Positions 1 to 8,370 of a stretch of 41,943 nt of DNA are shown here, piece after piece. Position numbers and translations under genes: made by a program. The stretch is from contig NZ_AP014822.1 of the NCBI RefSeq assembly GCF_001548115.1, positions 1 through 41,943 on the forward strand, given 5' to 3'. Under the pieces are notes generated by a model that saw nothing but the letters and a program-made list of their open reading frames with translations, was not told the DNA's origin and ran no database searches. Origin of the DNA: Geminocystis sp. NIES-3709 (GTDB lineage: Bacteria; Cyanobacteriota; Cyanobacteriia; Cyanobacteriales; Cyanobacteriaceae). Every line of letters begins with the position of its first letter. Position 1 is the first letter of the stretch.

Positions 1-868
1 AACTATGCAGGATCTAGCTTTGCAGTTTGAGCGGTTAGATTTAGATGCGTTGGTGGCACAAAAGGTACAGGAATATTTAGATATTCACCTAAATTCTTTA
101 GTTAATTACTTAGTAGAGAATAAGTTAAGACCTATATCAAATATAGACAAGAGGGAAACAGCAATAGATGAGAACTTAGTTAAGAATGGGTTATTAACTA
201 ATGATTTGGAAGAAGATGAAAGTTTGGCTGAAAGCAATATTGCTGATGATGGAGAGTTAAAAGTAGTCCCTGACAAGGATAAGGATGAAAAGGAAGTTTT
301 TTCTCTACCAGTGCAGGGTGCACAACGCCTTGGGGATAAACAGAAAAAGGAATCTGACCAAGTTAGTAACAAAGATATTGACCAAGTTGATGACTTAAAT
401 AGAAAGGATAGTAATAAAGATACTAACCAAGTTGAGAAGGTAAGTGAGGAGGATATATCTCCAACTGAACAGGGTCATAATTTAGTTAGCAATAAAGTTA
501 GTAACAAGGTCATCGAGAATGATGAAGGGAAACAAGATGTCAAGGATTCTTCCACACCAACTATTACAGAGGAAAATCCAGCTTCTCAATTAGTTAATAT
601 CCACGCTCAGAATGAAGTTAATAACCAAGCTGATGTGAGTGATATTCCTGCGGACTTTTTAGCGTTACCACGAGAGAAGGTGGAAACTAAGATATTGGCT
701 CAGACTCTCGGTTTTAGTTCATCTGCAAGGGTAAGTGAGTTGGCTAGTGGTAAGAAGAAAACTCTGCCTTTTCGAGAGTTTTGGGATTATTTGTCGGTAA
801 AAAAAACTACCAAAACTGATAAGAATGGTAAGCAGGTTAATTCTTATGAGTGGACAAAGATTAAGTAA
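1..868 (+). CDS. Unknown plasmid protein, C-terminal part of an origin-spanning gene
   Basis: This is the continuation of the gene that starts at 41777. The last two bases of the window plus base 1 make GCA, and the frame runs through the ATG at 5-7 without a stop, giving a 344-aa protein. An internal start at position 5 has no Shine-Dalgarno room, so that ATG is probably just an internal Met. The joined protein has an N-terminal helical, DNA-binding-like segment, a long acidic Asn/Asp/Lys-rich linker with repeated SNKD/SNKV motifs and Gln-Val pairs, and a compact C-terminal block of about 70 residues (from roughly DFLALPREKVETKIL) rich in basic residues. I do not recognise the family. The ordered ends with a low-complexity middle resemble the RHH gene at 16480. 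A role in plasmid maintenance or gene regulation is a guess. It is followed after 36 bp by the next gene and may share a transcript with it. Confidence 0.7.
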   Translation, partial: TMQDLALQFERLDLDALVAQKVQEYLDIHLNSLVNYLVENKLRPISNIDKRETAIDENLVKNGLLTNDLEEDESLAESNIADDGELKVVPDKDKDEKEVFSLPVQGAQRLGDKQKKESDQVSNKDIDQVDDLNRKDSNKDTNQVEKVSEEDISPTEQGHNLVSNKVSNKVIENDEGKQDVKDSSTPTITEENPASQLVNIHAQNEVNNQADVSDIPADFLALPREKVETKILAQTLGFSSSARVSELASGKKKTLPFREFWDYLSVKKTTKTDKNGKQVNSYEWTKIK

Positions 869-904
869 CTTAAATGTTAGTATTTATATTCAAAGGGAGA
901 TATA

Positions 905-1894
905 ATGACGCAAACAAGAAAGGTTAAGATTTCGGTGGGGAATTTTATTTTAGAGGCTTCCCAACGGTACATTAAAAAACGTTTTGCTGAGTTACCTCCT
1001 GCTATAAAGACTACTATTCCTGAGCGCAAGGGTTTAATTGCATTGACTCAGTGGGAGTCGGCTAAGGTTTTTTGGCAATCTCAGGCTGAGATGGGAAATA
1101 CCCTAGCTCAAGATTTAATCAAGGCTATTGCTGAATATAGGGTGACTGATTTCCCGATAATTCCATCTCTTCCCCCCGTTGAGGTTTCTAATTTTGTCTC
1201 AAATAATCTGCTCGATGGTTCGATCGATCCTTCTATAGCTATCTCTGAAACATCTGAACCTATACCCGTTTGCTCGATCGTCCAAAACCAAGATATTAGA
1301 GATACACAATCAACTTCAGTCAATAATACTGCCACTGAAACGCAATTTACTTCAGTTAATAATACCTTCTCCGAAGCACAATCAAATTTAGTTAACAATA
1401 CTGCCCCTGAAGCACAATTACCTTTAGTCAACAATAGTAATAATGAGGTTAAATTAATCGCTGATAGCATTGAAGTTGCGTCTGTCTGGATGATTGAGGC
1501 GGGTATTGATGAGAAGGCGATGGCTTCTTGGAAGTTGAAGGAGTTAGCTAAACAGATACCTGCTTTACAGGGTGTGATAAGTTCGGCACTTGAAATTATT
1601 ACAAGTAACAGTAATTCCCCTAGTGGCATGATTGTTAGTCAATTAGCTACGGAGTTATCAACTAAAATGGGCACTAAAGTGACACCAGCCAAGATAAACC
1701 AAGCCTTACATGATTTGGAGTTGCAGGATTGGGCTAAACCAGGGGTAAATCGTGAAAGGAAGTTAACCCCCAGAGGGCAACAGTATGGGGTGGCGTTGTT
1801 AACGACTTCGGCTGATGGTTGGCAGGGCGCTCAACTGCGGTGGTATGATTCCGTTATTCCCTTACTGTGTCAATATTTCGATGCTTCAAGTTGA
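905..1894 (+). CDS. Unknown plasmid protein with a winged-helix-like C-terminus
   Basis: 329 aa, preceded by a good GGGAG ribosome binding site 5 bases before ATG. Three parts are visible. An N-terminal helical region (to about residue 85) contains a TQWESAKVFW segment. A linker holds four 12-residue repeats around a SVNNT/LVNNT core (about 1315-1455). The C-terminal half has GMIVSQLATELSTKMG, then a basic turn NRERKLTPRGQQYGVALL and WYDSVIPLL, a layout reminiscent of phage antirepressor/KilA-C type winged-helix ends. I infer DNA binding but cannot assign a family. It lies 36 bp downstream of the origin-spanning gene on the same strand, so the pair may be an operon, and the 244-bp gap before hsdM probably separates it from the restriction locus. 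Confidence 0.7.
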   Translation: MTQTRKVKISVGNFILEASQRYIKKRFAELPPAIKTTIPERKGLIALTQWESAKVFWQSQAEMGNTLAQDLIKAIAEYRVTDFPIIPSLPPVEVSNFVSNNLLDGSIDPSIAISETSEPIPVCSIVQNQDIRDTQSTSVNNTATETQFTSVNNTFSEAQSNLVNNTAPEAQLPLVNNSNNEVKLIADSIEVASVWMIEAGIDEKAMASWKLKELAKQIPALQGVISSALEIITSNSNSPSGMIVSQLATELSTKMGTKVTPAKINQALHDLELQDWAKPGVNRERKLTPRGQQYGVALLTTSADGWQGAQLRWYDSVIPLLCQYFDASS

Positions 1895-2138
1895 GTTTTA
1901 TCGATCGAGGGAATTCTTAAAGCTAGGTGATCATTTTTACCCCATTAAAAGCTAATGAGGTAATGCAAAAAACTGTAACAAAATAGGTTGTTTGCAATAT
2001 CTACTATACCATTATCAAAGTCTTAATTTCCCTTTTTCTACCGCTTGATCGATCGCGCCTCTGAGAAAATCCGATTGATAATTATGTTGTCATCAAGGAC
2101 AATAGGAAAGATAAGCAAAACTAAAGGTATCCCGATAA

Positions 2139-3647
2139 ATGATTACAGGTGAGTTAAAATCTAAAGTTGATAAATTGTGGACAACGTTTTGGAATAACGG
2201 TATTAGTAACCCTCTTTCAGTGATAGAGCAAATATCGTACCTACTCTTTATCAAACGTTTAGATGACTTACAATTAGCCCAAGAGAAGAAGATAAAACGT
2301 TTAGGGGGTACTTTAGACAATCCTACCTTTACCCCAGAAAATAACCATTGTCGTTGGTCAGTATTCAAAAATCAAAATCCTTCTGATATGTTAGTCACAG
2401 TAAGGGATTCCGCTTTTCCTTTTATCAAAACCATCGGTAGGGAAGGGGGTGCTTATGCCCAACACATGAAGGATGCAGTATTTTTAATCGCTAACCCTGC
2501 TTTATTGGCGAATGTAGTGGAACAGGTTGAGCAGATGCTTGAGTTACTGACGAAACAAGCTAATGATTCTCAAGATAAAACCTACATCGATTTACAGGGG
2601 GATTTGTATGAGTATATGCTTTCAAAGCTCACCACCGCAGGAACTAACGGGCAGTTTCGCACTCCTCGCCACATTATCAAGATGATGGTGGAGTTAATGA
2701 ATCCTTCCCCCCATGAGGTAATTTGTGACCCTGCTTGTGGTACAGGAGGCTTTTTGGTGGCGGTAGCAGAATATCTACGTCAGAAAAAGGATAGTGAGGG
2801 TAATTATATTTTGCATAATCCCGCCCACCGTAAGCATTTTAACGAGGAGATGTTTCACGGTTTTGACTTTGATGCTACCATGTTAAGGATAGGTAGTATG
2901 AACATGATGTTACACGGCATTGAAGACCCGAAAATTGAGGCGAGGGATTCTTTAGCTCAAGAGCATTCAGAGGTATCGGAAGCCTTTACTTTAATCTTAG
3001 CTAATCCTCCCTTTAAGGGTTCTTTGGAAGCTAATACGATCGCTAAGGATTTAACGAAGGTAATTAGTACCAAAAAGACGGAGTTGTTATTTGGGGCGTT
3101 ATTTCTGCGGTTGTTGAAGAAGGGAGGAAGAGCGGCGGTAATTGTGCCAGACGGGGTGTTATTTGGTTCTTCTAATGCTCACAAAGCCCTGCGTAAAACG
3201 TTGGTAGAGAGTCATAAGTTGGATGGGGTTATCTCCATGCCTTCGGGGGTTTTTAAGCCCTATGCTGGGGTTTCTACGGCGGTGCTGATGTTTACTAAGA
3301 CGGGGGTTGGTGGTACTGATGCGGTGTGGTTTTATGATATGTCTGCCGATGGTTTATCTTTGGATGATAAGCGTCAACCAGTAGAGGAAAATGATATTCC
3401 CGACATTATCAGTCAGTGGCATAGTCGAGATATTGACAAGGATACTAACCGCACGGCTAAGGCTTTCTTTGTGCCGAAGGAGGAAATAGTCAAAAATGGT
3501 TATGATTTGTCTATCAATCGTTATAAGGAGGTGGAGTATGAGGAGGTTAGTTATGAGTCTCCTAGGGTGATTTTAGGTAAGCTGAAGCTGATGGAGGAGG
3601 AAATTATGGGGGATTTGGAGTTTTTGGAGGGAATGTTGGCTAATTAA
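2139..3647 (+). CDS. hsdM: Type I restriction-modification DNA methyltransferase subunit HsdM
   Basis: 502 aa, a normal length for HsdM. It methylates adenine N6 in the target set by HsdS, using S-adenosylmethionine, and with HsdS forms the modification enzyme. An N-terminal helical HsdM_N domain (KVDKLWTTFWNNG... SYLLFIKRLDDLQ) is followed by the methyltransferase fold: the SAM-binding motif DPACGTGGF at about residues 197-205 and the catalytic NPPF at 289-292. It is the first gene of the hsd locus, and nothing in it looks damaged. The C-terminal region (YDLSINRYKEVEYE) is the usual HsdM tail. With hsdR interrupted downstream, this subunit should still be able to methylate together with HsdS. 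Confidence 0.95.
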   Translation: MITGELKSKVDKLWTTFWNNGISNPLSVIEQISYLLFIKRLDDLQLAQEKKIKRLGGTLDNPTFTPENNHCRWSVFKNQNPSDMLVTVRDSAFPFIKTIGREGGAYAQHMKDAVFLIANPALLANVVEQVEQMLELLTKQANDSQDKTYIDLQGDLYEYMLSKLTTAGTNGQFRTPRHIIKMMVELMNPSPHEVICDPACGTGGFLVAVAEYLRQKKDSEGNYILHNPAHRKHFNEEMFHGFDFDATMLRIGSMNMMLHGIEDPKIEARDSLAQEHSEVSEAFTLILANPPFKGSLEANTIAKDLTKVISTKKTELLFGALFLRLLKKGGRAAVIVPDGVLFGSSNAHKALRKTLVESHKLDGVISMPSGVFKPYAGVSTAVLMFTKTGVGGTDAVWFYDMSADGLSLDDKRQPVEENDIPDIISQWHSRDIDKDTNRTAKAFFVPKEEIVKNGYDLSINRYKEVEYEEVSYESPRVILGKLKLMEEEIMGDLEFLEGMLAN

Positions 3648-3794
3648 AAGAATATAAGACTATTTCCGATAGAGAGGTTTTAAAAATTTAGCCTTTACTA
3701 AGGTATAGAGGAGTTAAATGATTGTAAATTGGTTAAGGAAAGCTAGATATTTAGGATCAGCGGTAGTAAAATGATATTTTATTGATAAACTATC

Positions 3795-4451
3795 ATGGCT
3801 CAATACACTAAGAACTATTTAGAAGGATTATACAAGATACTTAAGGTAAATCCAGATTTCCCTTTAAATCAACAACTCAAGATAGATATTAATTATGTTT
3901 ATTGGGCACTTACCGACTACGATAATTACGTCATTATAAACTCATTTAAACTGCTTGAAGATTATTATTATCTCAAAGCTTATCATCCTGACAATAGTCA
4001 TAGAGAAGTTAGTTATAGAGGATTAGAACAGGCTAAGGCAATTTCTTTACTAGAGAGTATCCCTTGGTTACTAGATAATCTAAATTGGAATGATAAGGAA
4101 GAATTTATTTATAACGGTAAACGCTTACAGTTAATTAGTAAATCCCAAAGTAATGTTTACTTTATTCTAAAGAATAGTATTGAAAAAATATCACCTGAAG
4201 ACTATATACGTATAGTTGAAGCACAAAATAAGATTGAATCAGAAAAGTCATCTACAACAGCTAATCCGACTATAGAAAGTTTCTTAAGATATTTAGATAG
4301 CCTAAACCCTGATGGTTACGCTTCTACAGATTCTATAACTAGAGGTGATGTAATAAAATATCTAAAAGAAATTAACTACAAACTTGAACCAAAACATTTA
4401 ACTATGGAAGATCTAGAAAATATCGCTAAAAAAGGGAATGTTGGCATATAG
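3795..4451 (+). CDS. Unknown protein between hsdM and hsdS
   Basis: 218 aa. I do not recognise it. The sequence is Tyr/Asn/Lys-rich, with no membrane segment. The N-terminal half (MAQYTKNYLEGLYKILKVNPDF ... WALTDYDNYVIINSFKLLEDYYYLKAYHPD) looks like a folded alpha/beta domain. The C-terminal 60 residues (ESFLRYLDSLNPDGYASTDSITRGDVIKYLKEINYK) look helical. It sits in the hsd locus 147 bp after hsdM, and its base composition is more AT-rich than hsdM or hsdR, which suggests separate arrival. Accessory genes between hsd subunits are common, often anti-phage or regulatory, but nothing here shows a function. Confidence 0.7.
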   Translation: MAQYTKNYLEGLYKILKVNPDFPLNQQLKIDINYVYWALTDYDNYVIINSFKLLEDYYYLKAYHPDNSHREVSYRGLEQAKAISLLESIPWLLDNLNWNDKEEFIYNGKRLQLISKSQSNVYFILKNSIEKISPEDYIRIVEAQNKIESEKSSTTANPTIESFLRYLDSLNPDGYASTDSITRGDVIKYLKEINYKLEPKHLTMEDLENIAKKGNVGI

Positions 4452-4609
4452 TAGAATTTGCATTTCATGTGTTATGGCAAGTATTACATATAAGCACCAG
4501 TTGGGCTAAGTTGATTATGCTTTCTTGTCATGATGAAAAGGCTGGTTTTGATAAGTTTTTCCTCTTGTTAGATGAGTTTAGGCAACAGGCACGGCAACAA
4601 GTGGCTTAG
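4442..4609 (+). pseudogene. Short orphan coding remnant before hsdS
   Basis: An open frame overlapping the end of the preceding gene reads VEFAFHVLWQVLHISTSWAK and then LIMLSCHDEKAGFDKFFLLL, ending DEFRQQARQQVA at 4609. The only internal ATG (4517) would give 30 residues and has no clear ribosome binding site. The amino-acid texture looks like the end of a real helical protein whose front is missing, so I read it as a truncated remnant. It could also be nothing. Confidence 0.3.
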
Positions 4610-4649
4610 GTATTTGTATTGTTATTGATTATTTTTGGAGATGTCACGG

Positions 4650-5819
4650 ATGAAAGAAAAATATGACCTTGTAAAACTTAGCGATATATGTGAAATTAAA
4701 AGCGGAGGCACTCCATCAAGAAATGAAAAAGATAATTATGACGGTTCAATTCCTTGGGCTAAAATTTCAGATATAGAAGCCTCTAATGGTACTTTATTTA
4801 CAACAGAAGAAACAATAACAGAGAAAGGCTTAAAAGCAATTCGCAATAGAATTTTTGATGAAGGTACTTTACTTTTTGCTATGTATGGATCTGTTGGTAA
4901 AATGGCATTTACAGAAGTAAAAGTTTCTACTAATCAAGCAATTTTAGGAATAAATATTAAGGATCAAAGTAAATTATATGATCGATATTTATATTACTGG
5001 TTATTAGGAAAAAAAAATGAATTTCTATACTTAGCAAATGGTGTCACTCAAAAGAATTTATCGGCAACTTTTCTCAGAAATGTAAAAATCCCTTTACCAT
5101 CGATCGAACTTCAACGTAGGATAGCAGAGATATTGGATAAGGCGGATGAAATCGTGAGGAAAAGGAAAGGCTCGATCGACCTCACCGAACAACTGCAAAA
5201 GTCCATCTTTCTCGATATGTTTGGAGATCCCGTTACTAATTCTAAAGGTTGGGAAATAAAAAAATTAGGGGATGTTGGTATTCTTGAAAGAGGAAAATCG
5301 AAACATCGTCCCAGAAATGATCCTTCTTTATTGGGGGGAGAATATCCTTTGATTCAAACAGGAGATGTCGCTAACTCAAAGGGTTTAATAAAATCATATA
5401 CTCAGACTTACTCAGAAAAAGGTCTGGCTCAAAGTAAACTTTGGAAATCAGGAACTCTTTGTATAACGATTGCCGCCAATATTGCAGATACTGGAATTTT
5501 ACTATTTGATGCTTGTTTTCCTGATAGTATTGTCGGATTTAGTCCATCAACAGAAGTTACAACAGAGTATATACAAGGATGGTTTGATTTTTTTCAACCG
5601 ATATTAGAAGCGAATGCCCCTCAATCAGCACAAAAAAATATTAATCTAAATATTCTCAAAAACCTAAATGTAATGATAGCTCCAATAAAACAACAAGTAC
5701 ATTATTCTCAAGTTATTAATAGTTTGCGGAAACATTTGGAAAAATACGAGAAACACTTACAAGAATCAGAAAACTTATTTAACGCCTTATTGCAGAGGGC
5801 ATTTAAAGGAGAGTTATAA
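4650..5819 (+). CDS. hsdS: Type I restriction-modification specificity subunit HsdS
   Basis: About 390 aa. HsdS reads the bipartite DNA target with two target-recognition domains (TRDs) held apart by conserved helices. TRD1 begins at YDLVKLSDICEIKSGGTPS. The central conserved helix contains LPSIELQRRIAEILDKADEI, followed by TRD2 opening GWEIKKLGDVGILERGKS, and a second helical conserved region near the C-terminus (SLRKHLEKYEKHLQESENLF). I chose ATG 4650 because GGAG at 4637-4640 lies nine bases upstream. ATG 4641 directly abuts that site, and an upstream TTG is less likely. It should pair with HsdM. The specificity cannot be read from sequence alone. Confidence 0.92.
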   Translation: MKEKYDLVKLSDICEIKSGGTPSRNEKDNYDGSIPWAKISDIEASNGTLFTTEETITEKGLKAIRNRIFDEGTLLFAMYGSVGKMAFTEVKVSTNQAILGINIKDQSKLYDRYLYYWLLGKKNEFLYLANGVTQKNLSATFLRNVKIPLPSIELQRRIAEILDKADEIVRKRKGSIDLTEQLQKSIFLDMFGDPVTNSKGWEIKKLGDVGILERGKSKHRPRNDPSLLGGEYPLIQTGDVANSKGLIKSYTQTYSEKGLAQSKLWKSGTLCITIAANIADTGILLFDACFPDSIVGFSPSTEVTTEYIQGWFDFFQPILEANAPQSAQKNINLNILKNLNVMIAPIKQQVHYSQVINSLRKHLEKYEKHLQESENLFNALLQRAFKGEL

Positions 5820-5822
5820 AAT

Positions 5823-5879
5823 ATGAAAATTCCCGAAAATGCCATTATCCCAGAAGCTAAAATCACCAGATATTTATAA
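5823..5879 (+). pseudogene. DUF6883-like N-terminal remnant
   Basis: Only 18 residues: MKIPENAIIPEAKITRYL then stop. The phrase closely matches how small DUF6883-type proteins begin (from memory: an ...ENAIIP..K...YLL opening). Such proteins are usually about 100 residues long, so this looks like the stump of a gene whose body was deleted. It begins 3 bases after the hsdS stop. Confidence 0.35.
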
Positions 5880-5906
5880 CCCTAAAACCTTATCGAGGAT
5901 AACACC

Positions 5907-6008
5907 ATGAATATTGAACTATATGTTGTTACTGTGCCTATTTCCGCCATTAAACCCCTTACCTCAGAGGATATATTAACCAGTCGTAAACAAGAAATTT
6001 TATTATGA
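5907..6008 (+). CDS. Small ORF coupled to the DUF2283 gene
   Basis: 33 aa (MNIELYVVTVPISAIKPLTS ...). Its TGA overlaps the ATG of the next gene (ATGA at 6005-6008), an arrangement typical of translational coupling. The sequence resembles the start of a small beta-rich protein but is too short to assign. It may be a leader that feeds ribosomes to the DUF2283 gene, or the front of a broken partner gene. Confidence 0.35.
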   Translation: MNIELYVVTVPISAIKPLTSEDILTSRKQEILL

Positions 6009-6232
6009 ATACCCTAAAAATTTACTACGACAGCGAAGCGGACTTTTTAGAAGTACAATTTTCTCCCGTCAGTGGTTATATGAGAGAAACCGACAACGAT
6101 AACGTGATGGAGAGAGTGGATTTAGAAGGAAAGATTATCGGCTTTTCCGTGCTAAACCTGCGTCAATTAGCCCAAGATAAACCCCTCATCGCCCGTATTT
6201 ATCACCTAAGTCCAGTAACATTAACAGTATAA
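6005..6232 (+). CDS. DUF2283 family small protein
   Basis: 75 aa. The sequence MNTLKIYYDSEADFLEVQFS ... DLEGKIIGFSVLNLRQL is a textbook DUF2283 protein: a beta hairpin with Y-D..AD.L.I.F, then an acidic turn, then GKI.GFSVLNL. These proteins are often encoded next to DUF4258 or other small toxin-like genes and are suspected antitoxins. No DUF4258 partner is visible here; the remnants just upstream may be what is left of one. It lies between hsdS and higBA. Confidence 0.8.
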   Translation: MNTLKIYYDSEADFLEVQFSPVSGYMRETDNDNVMERVDLEGKIIGFSVLNLRQLAQDKPLIARIYHLSPVTLTV

Positions 6233-6320
6233 AATTAATTTTGTTCCCAAAATGGTAACGATTAACTTATAATTCATAAATAGACAGAAAAAAGGACTAG
6301 AATAATTATGAATAAAAACA

Positions 6321-6632
6321 ATGCGAATTATCTCCAGAAGAGTATTAACTGACTTTTACAGTAATCCTCAATATTCCGATGCCAAAACTCCTATTGAAGC
6401 ATGGTATTCAGAAGCAAAAACCGCAACATGGCAAGATCCCTCAGAAATAAAATCGAGCTACCGAAATGCTAGTATTCTGAAAAATAATCGGGTTGTTTTC
6501 AATATAGCAGGTAACAAATATCGCCTAATTGTTTCCATTAACTATCCAGCTCAAATTATGTACATTAAATTTATTGGAACTCATCAACAATACGACAAAA
6601 TCAACGCTAACACCGTAGAAATCAAAGATTAA
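6321..6632 (+). CDS. higB: HigB-type mRNA interferase toxin
   Basis: 103 aa. MRIISRRVLTDFYSNPQYSD ... IEAWYSEAKTATWQDPSEIK... NRVVFNIAGNKYRLIVSINY ... MYIKFIGTHQQYDKI is characteristic of the HigB_toxin family (a RelE-like fold, typically about 100 residues). The GNKYRLIV strand and the terminal F.GTH.QYD..NA are well conserved. These toxins cleave mRNA on the ribosome and are held in check by HigA. The toxin comes first, then the antitoxin 4 bp later, as usual for higBA. The pair is embedded in the restriction locus just before hsdR. Confidence 0.9.
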   Translation: MRIISRRVLTDFYSNPQYSDAKTPIEAWYSEAKTATWQDPSEIKSSYRNASILKNNRVVFNIAGNKYRLIVSINYPAQIMYIKFIGTHQQYDKINANTVEIKD

Positions 6633-6636
6633 AACC

Positions 6637-7014
6637 ATGCACACCACAACCATTAAACCCATCAGAAACGAGCAAGATTACCAAGAAACCCTCACCAGAA
6701 TTGAACAGCTAATGGAAGCCATACCAAATACGCCAGAATTTGACGAATTGGATGTACTTACCACCCTAGTGGAAGCCTACGAAGAAAAACATTATCCCAT
6801 TGCCCCACCAAATCCCATCGATGCCATTAAATTTAGAATGGAACAACTTGGACTCAAACAGAGTGACTTAATACCCTACATCGGCAGTAAATCAAAGGTA
6901 TCTGAAATCCTATCCAATAAACGAGCATTAAGTAAACAGATGATTCGCTCATTACATGAAAGCCTAAACATTCCCCTAGAAGTTTTAATTCAACCTTATC
7001 CCCTTAATAATTAA
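6637..7014 (+). CDS. higA: HigA-type helix-turn-helix antitoxin
   Basis: 125 aa. The N-terminal segment (IRNEQDYQETLTRIEQLMEA ... ELDVLTTLVEAYEEKHYPI) is the toxin-neutralising, oligomerising part seen in COG5499-type antitoxins. The C-terminal XRE-like HTH (IKFRMEQLGLKQSDLIPYIG ... KVSEILSNKRALSKQMIRSL) should bind the operon's operator. The start follows the higB stop by 4 bp, so the two are probably co-translated. The HTH suggests autoregulation, although no clear operator dyad stands out upstream of higB. Confidence 0.92.
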   Translation: MHTTTIKPIRNEQDYQETLTRIEQLMEAIPNTPEFDELDVLTTLVEAYEEKHYPIAPPNPIDAIKFRMEQLGLKQSDLIPYIGSKSKVSEILSNKRALSKQMIRSLHESLNIPLEVLIQPYPLNN

Positions 7015-7038
7015 CCAACAATAAGCAAACAGAGAAAA

Positions 7039-8370
7039 ATGGCATCCAACTTCGACTTTTTAACCACCGACTTTCCCGAAATTTACGAAAGTGCTACCCG
7101 TGTCGAAAACCTCGCCCTTAGCGATAGTCGTGCCTGTTGTTTTTATGCCCGTTATACCCTCGAACAAGCCGTTATTTGGTTATACGACAATGACCCCTAC
7201 TTACAACTACCCTACGATAATAACCTAGGGGCATTAATCCACGAACAGACATTTAAAGATAACCTACCCCCCAACCTCTTCCCCAAAATCCGCATCATCC
7301 ATAAAATGGGCAACCGTGCCGCCCACAGTAACCAGAAAATCAGCCAAAAAGAAGGGCTTTATATCACAGAAGAACTATTCCACTTTCTCTATTGGCTATG
7401 TCGCTACTACTCCCCCAACGGTAAAAACCTCCCCAAACTCCAATACATCACCCCCTCATCAACCAATATTCCCCCCTTATTAAGGGGGGTTAGGGGGGAT
7501 CAAACCTCACAAATAGGGATGAGGGAAGATGAAACCTTACCCACAGAGGTAAAAACTGAAATTACCCCAGAGATAACCGTTGCCCAACTGCAAAAACTAG
7601 AGCAAGAACTATCTCAAGCCCAAGAAATGGCGAGAATTGCCGAAAAAAGACAAAAACAGACCCAAGCAGAATATAACCAACTCAAAGCCGAGATCGATCG
7701 TATCAAACAGGCAAACAGTGCCATCAAAGACAACCATGACTATAACGAAGCCGACACCCGTAAATACCTAATCGATGTCTTACTCAAAGAAATGGGGTGG
7801 GATATAACTCAACCCGACTTTACCGAGTATGAAATAACAGGAATGCCCCAAAGCATTAACCCCACAGGCAAAGGCTACATTGATTATGTCTTATGGGATG
7901 ATAACGGCTTACCCTTAGCCGTCATAGAAGCCAAACGCACCCAAAAAGATGCCCACCTCGGTAAACAACAAGCCAAACTCTATGCCGACTGCTTAGAAAA
8001 GAAATTCCACCAACGCCCCATTATCTTTTACAGCAACGGTTATCAAACCTACCTTTGGGATGACAAAAACTATCCCCCTCGCCTCGTGGAAGGCTTCCTC
8101 AAAAAAGATGAACTGCAAAGAATGATTTATCGCCGTAGTCATAGCAAACCCCTTGAGATAGTCTTACCCAACCAAGAAATAGCAGGGAGAAGTTACCAAA
8201 TAGAAGCCATTAAACGGGTAACAGAAACCCTTGAACATAAAGCCCGTAAAGCCTTGCTAGTGATGGCAACAGGCACAGGAAAAACAAGGACAGCCATCGC
8301 CCTCATAGATATATTAACGAGGGCAAACTGGATTAAAAGAGTGCTATTTTTAGCAGATCGTACATCATTA
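7039..8370 (+). pseudogene. hsdR: HsdR restriction subunit, 5' part (interrupted by an IS5-family element)
   Basis: The first 444 codons of the type I restriction ATPase/endonuclease. An N-terminal DUF4145-like segment (FPEIYESATRVENLALSDSR) is followed by a helical region with an in-frame repeat-derived stretch (about 7466-7503), the HSDR_N nuclease domain (YNEADTRKYLIDVLLKEMGW ... PLAVIEAKRTQKDAHLGKQQ) and the first helicase motifs, with Walker A ATGTGKT at about residues 410-416. The frame is cut just after LFLADRTSL by an IS. The surviving reading frame runs 45 bases into the IS and ends at 8415. Removing the IS and one ATTA copy restores LADRTSLLTQAKRA in frame, giving a 1262-aa HsdR. 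Restriction is therefore probably off, while the damage is recent and perfectly reversible. Confidence 0.9.
7466..7503 (+). repeat. Short GC-rich palindromic repeat inserted in frame in hsdR
   Basis: CCCCCCTTATTAAGGGGGG (7471-7489) is a hairpin followed by TTAGGGGGGATC. It encodes IPPLLRGVRGDQ inside the linker between the DUF4145-like and nuclease domains. The same motif family returns at 9655. Its base composition stands out sharply from the AT-rich gene around it. I recognise it as a type of dispersed repeat common in cyanobacterial genomes. Confidence 0.7.

Noticed and set aside
2093-2368. Minus-strand ORF over the start of hsdM
   Set aside because: Overlaps the strongly conserved N-terminus of hsdM in the opposite direction, with no domain of its own.
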